Assembly: GCA_963721385.1 (NCBI GenBank)
Contig: CAVRJB010000019.1
Coordinates: 558,001 to 622,000 of the forward strand
Direction: 5' to 3'
DNA length: 64,000 nucleotides
DNA from: DAOMFB01 sp963721385
GTDB lineage: Bacteria > Acidobacteriota > Thermoanaerobaculia > UBA5066
In this document: piece after piece, positions 60,712-64,000 of the stretch
Position numbering within the stretch: the first letter of the stretch is position 1
Layout: the number at the start of each line of letters is the position of its first letter
Made by a program: the position numbers and the translations under genes
Notes under the pieces: model-generated
The model's input: only the letters and a program-made list of their open reading frames with translations
Told to the model about the DNA's origin: nothing
Database searches by the model: none

Positions 60712-61275
60712 ATGAAACTGCGCACCTCCCTCCTCGCCCTCCCCGTCGCTCTCGCGTTCGCCGCCCCGATCGCCGGTCCCGCGTCGGCGCAACCGGCCGG
60801 ACCACGGCCGAGTCCGAAGGCGTCGGTGATGCAGACGATCGGCACCGCCGAGGTGACGATCACGTACAGCCGTCCGGCGGTGAAGGGGCGCGTGATCTGG
60901 GGCGATCTCGTCCCGTGGGACAAGGTCTGGCGCGCGGGCGCGAACGAGGCGACGACGTTCTCCGTCGGCCAGGACGTCACGGTCGACGGGCAGAAGCTCC
61001 CGGCCGGGAGCTACAGCCTCCACGCGATCCCGGGGAAGGCGGAGTGGACCGTCATCTTCAACAAGGACGCGAAGCAGTGGGGGTCGTATTCGTACGACGC
61101 CGCGAAGGATGCTCTCCGGATCTCGGTCAAACCCGAGGCGGGCGAGATGAAGGAATGGCTGACCTTCTCCATCACGCCCGTTGCCCCCGACTCCGGGAAA
61201 GTCACGCTCGCCTGGGAGAAGCTCCGCGTCTCGTTCACCGTCAAGACGGCCGAGGCCCCGAAGGCCCCGAAGTAG
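60712..61275 (+). CDS. DUF2911 family exported protein
   Basis: A 187-residue protein with a signal peptide (RTSLLALPVALAFAAPIAGPASA). The domain is clear: ITYSRPAVKGRVIWGDLVPWDKVWRAGANEATTFSVGQDV, then LPAGSYSLHAIPGKAEWTVIFN and WGSYSYDAAKDALRI. DUF2911 proteins are common in Bacteroidetes and Acidobacteria; their function is unknown. The start has a good Shine-Dalgarno 5 bases upstream. It is convergent with the sodium symporter gene, 9 bases away. Confidence 0.92.
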   Translation: MKLRTSLLALPVALAFAAPIAGPASAQPAGPRPSPKASVMQTIGTAEVTITYSRPAVKGRVIWGDLVPWDKVWRAGANEATTFSVGQDVTVDGQKLPAGSYSLHAIPGKAEWTVIFNKDAKQWGSYSYDAAKDALRISVKPEAGEMKEWLTFSITPVAPDSGKVTLAWEKLRVSFTVKTAEAPKAPK

Positions 61276-61284
61276 CGGTTCTCC

Positions 61285-62979
61285 TCAGGCTACGCCGCGC
61301 CGCGGGGTGAGCGCGTTGAGCGCGAGCGAAAGGGCGACAACGGTCAGACATCCGACGACGTTGAACCAGAGGAACTCGAGCTTCGTCGCGATCCAGCAGA
61401 CGAGGACGATCGCCTCGCTGACGAGCGCCGCGGCGAAGACGGGCGTCCCCCGGACCTTCGGCAGGTAGAACGCCACGAGGAAGATGCCGAGGATCGTCCC
61501 GTAGACGAGCGATCCGAGGATGTTGACCGCTTCGATCAGCGTCCCGAGCCTGTTGGCGTACATGGCGACCGACATGGCGACGAGGCCCCAGAAGACGGTC
61601 GCGAGGCGCCCGACCCGGAGGTAATGCGCGTCGGGCCGGTTCTTCCGGAGGAGCCGTCCGTAGACGTCGACGACCGTCGTCCCCGCGAGAGACTGGAGCG
61701 CCGCGGCAATCGACGACATCGCCGCGGCGAAGACGACGGCGACGACGAGGCCGACGAGACCGACCGGCAGATACGCGAGGACGAACGAGAGGAAGACGTA
61801 GTTCGTGTCGTTCGCGTCGGCCGTCGGATCGCGCTTCCGGATCAGCTCCAGGGTCTCCTTCCGGACAGCGGCGACGCGTCCGTCCGCCGACTCGAGCGCG
61901 CGGCCCGCCGCCTCGAGGCCGGCCTCGCTCCCGTACTTCCGTTCCGCGACGAACGACCGTGCGGCACTCTTCCGGGCTTCGAACGCGGCGAGGTGCCTCG
62001 CCTCGACGGCTGCGAGCTCGGCGGCGTGGGGCCCCCTGCGGATCCGCTCGAGCGGGACCGGGTTGAAGAAGACCGGCGGCACGGCGAACTGGTAGAAGAC
62101 GAAGATCATGACGCCGACGAGCAGGATGAAGGCCTGCATCGGGACCTTCAGGAGTCCGTTGAAGAGGAGGCCGAGCCGGCTCTCGGCGGCGGACCTGCCG
62201 CCGAGGTACCGTCCCACCTGCGACTGGTCCGTGCCGAAGTAGGAGAGCGCGAGGAAGAAGCCGCCGACGAGCCCCGACCAGACGTTGTAGCGGGTCGAGA
62301 AGTCGAGCTTCCAGTCCACCGTGTTCAGCCGTCCGAGGCGCCCTGCGACGTGGAGGGCGTCGAGGAAGCCGACGTCCGGGGGCAGCAGGCGGACCGTGAC
62401 GAGGAATGCGAGGAGGAGGCCGCCGGTCGCGACGAGGAACTGCCACGACTGCGTCCAGTTCACCGCCTTCGAGCCGCCCGACGTCGTATAGACGATCACG
62501 ATTCCGCCGATGACGAGATTCGTCAGCGCGATGTTCCAGCCGAGCAGGACGGAGAGGACGATCGACGTGGCGTAGATCGAGATGCCCGTCGAGACGCCGC
62601 GCTGCAGGAGAAAGAGGGACGAGGCGAGCGAGCGCGTCTTCAGGTCGAACCGGCCCTCGAGGTACTCGTACGATGTGAAGACCTTCAGGCGTCGGTAGAT
62701 CGGGACCGCCGTGATCGACAGGACGACCATCGCGACCGGCAGCCCGAAATAGAACTGGAGGAAGCGCGTCCCGTCGGCGAAGGCCTGCCCGGGCGTCGAG
62801 AGGAACGTGATGGCGCTCGCCTGAGTCGCCATGATCGAAACGAGAATCGTGTACCAGGGCGTCAGCCGTCCGGCGAGGAGATAGCCGTCGAGGTCCTTGT
62901 GGTGCCGATTCCTGAAGACCCCGAACCCCGCGATGAAAACGAGCGAGGCCGCGAGGACGGCCCAGTCGAGAGACCTCAG
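61285..62979 (-). CDS. Sodium:solute symporter (SSS family), apparent CTG start
   Basis: A 564-residue transporter. Segments include LVGGFFLALSYFGTDQSQVGRYL (sodium-site region), NRHHKDLDGYLLAGRLTPWYTILVSIMATQASAITFLSTPG near the N-terminus and a large charged loop (about residues 310-370) that splits the hydrophobic core, common in Acidobacteria SSS proteins. The first ATG (62832) lies after segment 2; the full first segment (RSLDWAVLAASLVFIAGFGV) is present only if translation starts at CTG 62979, which overlaps the TGA of the 45-residue gene (CTGA). The start is inferred. Substrate unknown. Confidence 0.85.
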   Translation of the reverse strand: MRSLDWAVLAASLVFIAGFGVFRNRHHKDLDGYLLAGRLTPWYTILVSIMATQASAITFLSTPGQAFADGTRFLQFYFGLPVAMVVLSITAVPIYRRLKVFTSYEYLEGRFDLKTRSLASSLFLLQRGVSTGISIYATSIVLSVLLGWNIALTNLVIGGIVIVYTTSGGSKAVNWTQSWQFLVATGGLLLAFLVTVRLLPPDVGFLDALHVAGRLGRLNTVDWKLDFSTRYNVWSGLVGGFFLALSYFGTDQSQVGRYLGGRSAAESRLGLLFNGLLKVPMQAFILLVGVMIFVFYQFAVPPVFFNPVPLERIRRGPHAAELAAVEARHLAAFEARKSAARSFVAERKYGSEAGLEAAGRALESADGRVAAVRKETLELIRKRDPTADANDTNYVFLSFVLAYLPVGLVGLVVAVVFAAAMSSIAAALQSLAGTTVVDVYGRLLRKNRPDAHYLRVGRLATVFWGLVAMSVAMYANRLGTLIEAVNILGSLVYGTILGIFLVAFYLPKVRGTPVFAAALVSEAIVLVCWIATKLEFLWFNVVGCLTVVALSLALNALTPRRGVA

Positions 62980-63113
62980 CGGAAGAGCCTCGACAAGAGG
63001 TCGTAGAGGACGACCTGAAGCGCCAGCAGGGCGAGGACCGCGCCGTAGAGGCGCTTCCAGCTTCCCCCGAAGGGCGGGGCGTCGCCGCCGCCCGGAAGGG
63101 CCGGGCCGCTCAC
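62976..63113 (-). CDS. 45-residue membrane protein coupled to the sodium symporter
   Basis: The short frame begins with GTG overlapping the stop of the PIG-L-like gene (GTGA) and ends with a TGA overlapping the symporter start (CTGA). It encodes a Gly/Pro-rich N-terminus and one hydrophobic helix (YGAVLALLALQVVLYDLLSRLF). The position and one-helix layout are like the small subunit-like proteins seen beside some SSS symporters. Both overlaps support a real translated gene. Function unknown; a symporter helper is inferred. Confidence 0.65.
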   Translation of the reverse strand: MSGPALPGGGDAPPFGGSWKRLYGAVLALLALQVVLYDLLSRLFR

Positions 63114-64000
63114 CTCCCGCCGCTCACGAGATTCACGAAGAGGCGGTAGGCGCCCGGCACGCCGGCCGGGAGCTGGCGGAAGAAGGCGAGCCCCGTGTAG
63201 ACGAACGTCCCCTTCCCGTGCCGGACGAAGATCAGCGATCCCGCCTTCGCCGGCTCGCCCGGGTCGCCCATCGAGAGGGGCGTCTCGTAGGCCGGGTCCA
63301 AGGTCCCCGCGAAATAGAGCCCGCGCTCCTGCACCCAGCCCTCGAAATCGGCGGACGTGATCCGGTTCGGCGTCGTCAGGAGCGGGTGCGTCGGAAGGGA
63401 CAGAGTGACGGGCGCCTCCTCGACGGTCACGCGGTCGCGGGAGATCTTGAACGGCTTCGGCCCGATCTCCTCGGTCACGAGCTCGGACGACGTGTCGTAC
63501 TGGACGACGAGCGTCCCTCCCTTTTCGACGAAGTCGAGGAGACGCCGATTCGCGGTCTTCAGCCGTTCGCGCGTGTTGTACGCACGGATCCCCGCGACGA
63601 CCGTCCCGAAGCGGGAGAGGTCACCGGTCGCGAGGTCGTCGTCGGAAAGAAGCGTCACGCTGTAGCCGAGCTGCCGGAGCGCCTCGGGGACGGGGTCGCC
63701 GGAGCCCATGACGTAGCCGATCGCTCGAGGCGGCGCGGTGACGTCGAGGCGCAGGAGCTTCGCCTCGGCGAGCGGAAAAAGGGTCTGCCGCGGGATGTGC
63801 GGATAGTCGATCGCAACGGCGCTCCGCGCGGGCACGGCTGCCGGCGCCACGATCTCGGCGCCCAGCACCGCCTCGGACGGCTTCGCAGGAGGTGTCACGG
63901 CGAAAACGGCCGTCGTCGTGCCGCCGGCCGCAGGGAAGGAGAATGGCGCCTCGCGCGGGACGGCGCTCCAGCCGGGCGGCAGCGTCAGACGAAGGGTTCC
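63110..64000 (-). CDS. C-terminal part of a PIG-L (LmbE-like) family protein, partial
   Basis: The right-most frame is open to the window edge (297 codons including the stop, of a longer gene). It begins with a beta-sandwich-like segment (LTLPPGWSAVPREAPFSFPA) and continues IDYPHI, YVMGSGDPVPEALRQLGYSVTLLSDDDLATGDLSRF, GIRAYNTRE, GGTLVVQYDT and GWVQERGLYFAG, ending FRQLPAGVPGAYRLFVNLVSGGR. This is the C-terminal region I recall in Acidobacteria PIG-L deacetylases; the deacetylase domain itself (HPDDE motif) would lie to the right of the window. The GTG of the 45-residue gene overlaps its stop. Confidence 0.75.
   Translation of the reverse strand, partial: GTLRLTLPPGWSAVPREAPFSFPAAGGTTTAVFAVTPPAKPSEAVLGAEIVAPAAVPARSAVAIDYPHIPRQTLFPLAEAKLLRLDVTAPPRAIGYVMGSGDPVPEALRQLGYSVTLLSDDDLATGDLSRFGTVVAGIRAYNTRERLKTANRRLLDFVEKGGTLVVQYDTSSELVTEEIGPKPFKISRDRVTVEEAPVTLSLPTHPLLTTPNRITSADFEGWVQERGLYFAGTLDPAYETPLSMGDPGEPAKAGSLIFVRHGKGTFVYTGLAFFRQLPAGVPGAYRLFVNLVSGGR

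Noticed and set aside
59573..60805. 410-residue minus-strand frame joining the zinc-ribbon protein to an Arg-rich extension
   Set aside because: The upstream part is a shifted shadow of the CPBP protease gene; the real protein starts at ATG 59800 after TATCCT.
1..64000. CRISPR arrays, tRNA/rRNA genes, insertion sequences, prophage or defence systems
   Set aside because: Looked for repeat-spacer periodicity, tRNA-like cloverleaf ends with CCA, transposase or phage motifs on both strands and saw none.

Overview
This is a very G+C-rich bacterial segment, densely packed on both strands, with no gene-free stretch above about 150 bases. Several features point to Acidobacteriota, most likely a Thermoanaerobaculia-like lineage: three VWFA-related proteins of the type expanded in Acidobacteria, three large sortilin/BNR-repeat proteins, DUF4097, DUF2911, LIC_10190-like and PIG-L-type proteins, and strong use of GTG/TTG starts. 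No rRNA, tRNA, CRISPR array, phage or insertion sequence was seen.

Layout. 1-7.1 kb: the start of an STT3-like oligosaccharyltransferase (cut by the window edge), threonine synthase, a small gene pair with a deleted nucleotidyltransferase, a DUF4097 protein, and a degenerate alpha/beta hydrolase followed by a GMC (cholesterol-oxidase-like) oxidoreductase. 7.2-12.2 kb: fasciclin, hemolysin III-like protein, Ca2+/H+ exchanger, sodium:solute symporter, ceramidase-like protein. 12.3-23.2 kb: two related sortilin-like proteins, an LIC_10190-like membrane protein, phenylalanine hydroxylase, an MFS exporter and a PEBP protein. 23.2-29.3 kb: Fpg-type glycosylase, membrane Ser/Thr kinase, SRAP/YedK protein, diguanylate cyclase, VWFA-like protein, lipoprotein. 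29.3-34.1 kb: 2-oxoacid:ferredoxin oxidoreductase (two subunits), a three-gene pseudopilin operon, an NRDE protein. 34.1-38.5 kb: fumC with two tandem VWFA-like proteins. 38.6-48.6 kb: quinone oxidoreductase, a beta-propeller/membrane pair, an unrecognised secreted protein with a clear terminator, SnoaL-like protein, aldo/keto reductase, S9 peptidase, Yip1 and DUF2752 proteins, cytochrome c. 48.7-64 kb: third sortilin-like protein, dTDP-rhamnose-type reductase, oligopeptidase B, an orphan DctP-like binding protein, a dihydroceramide-desaturase-like enzyme, zinc alcohol dehydrogenase, amidohydrolase, zinc-ribbon protein, CPBP protease, DUF2911, a second sodium symporter coupled to a 45-residue membrane protein, and the C-terminal part of a PIG-L-type protein.

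How it works together. Central metabolism (thrC, fumC, phenylalanine hydroxylase, 2-oxoacid oxidoreductase) sits among secreted peptidases, solute transporters and envelope proteins, which suits a peptide-using heterotroph. Two distant genes resemble sphingolipid enzymes (ceramidase, dihydroceramide desaturase).

Two window-wide patterns matter most. First, many genes have a -10-like hexamer (TANNNT or a close variant) ending exactly 6 bases, or 7-9 bases, before the start codon, so their mRNAs should be leaderless; others have a normal Shine-Dalgarno sequence. Second, six genes are broken by eight frameshifts, and every one is repaired by removing a single base, which looks like sequence error rather than gene decay.
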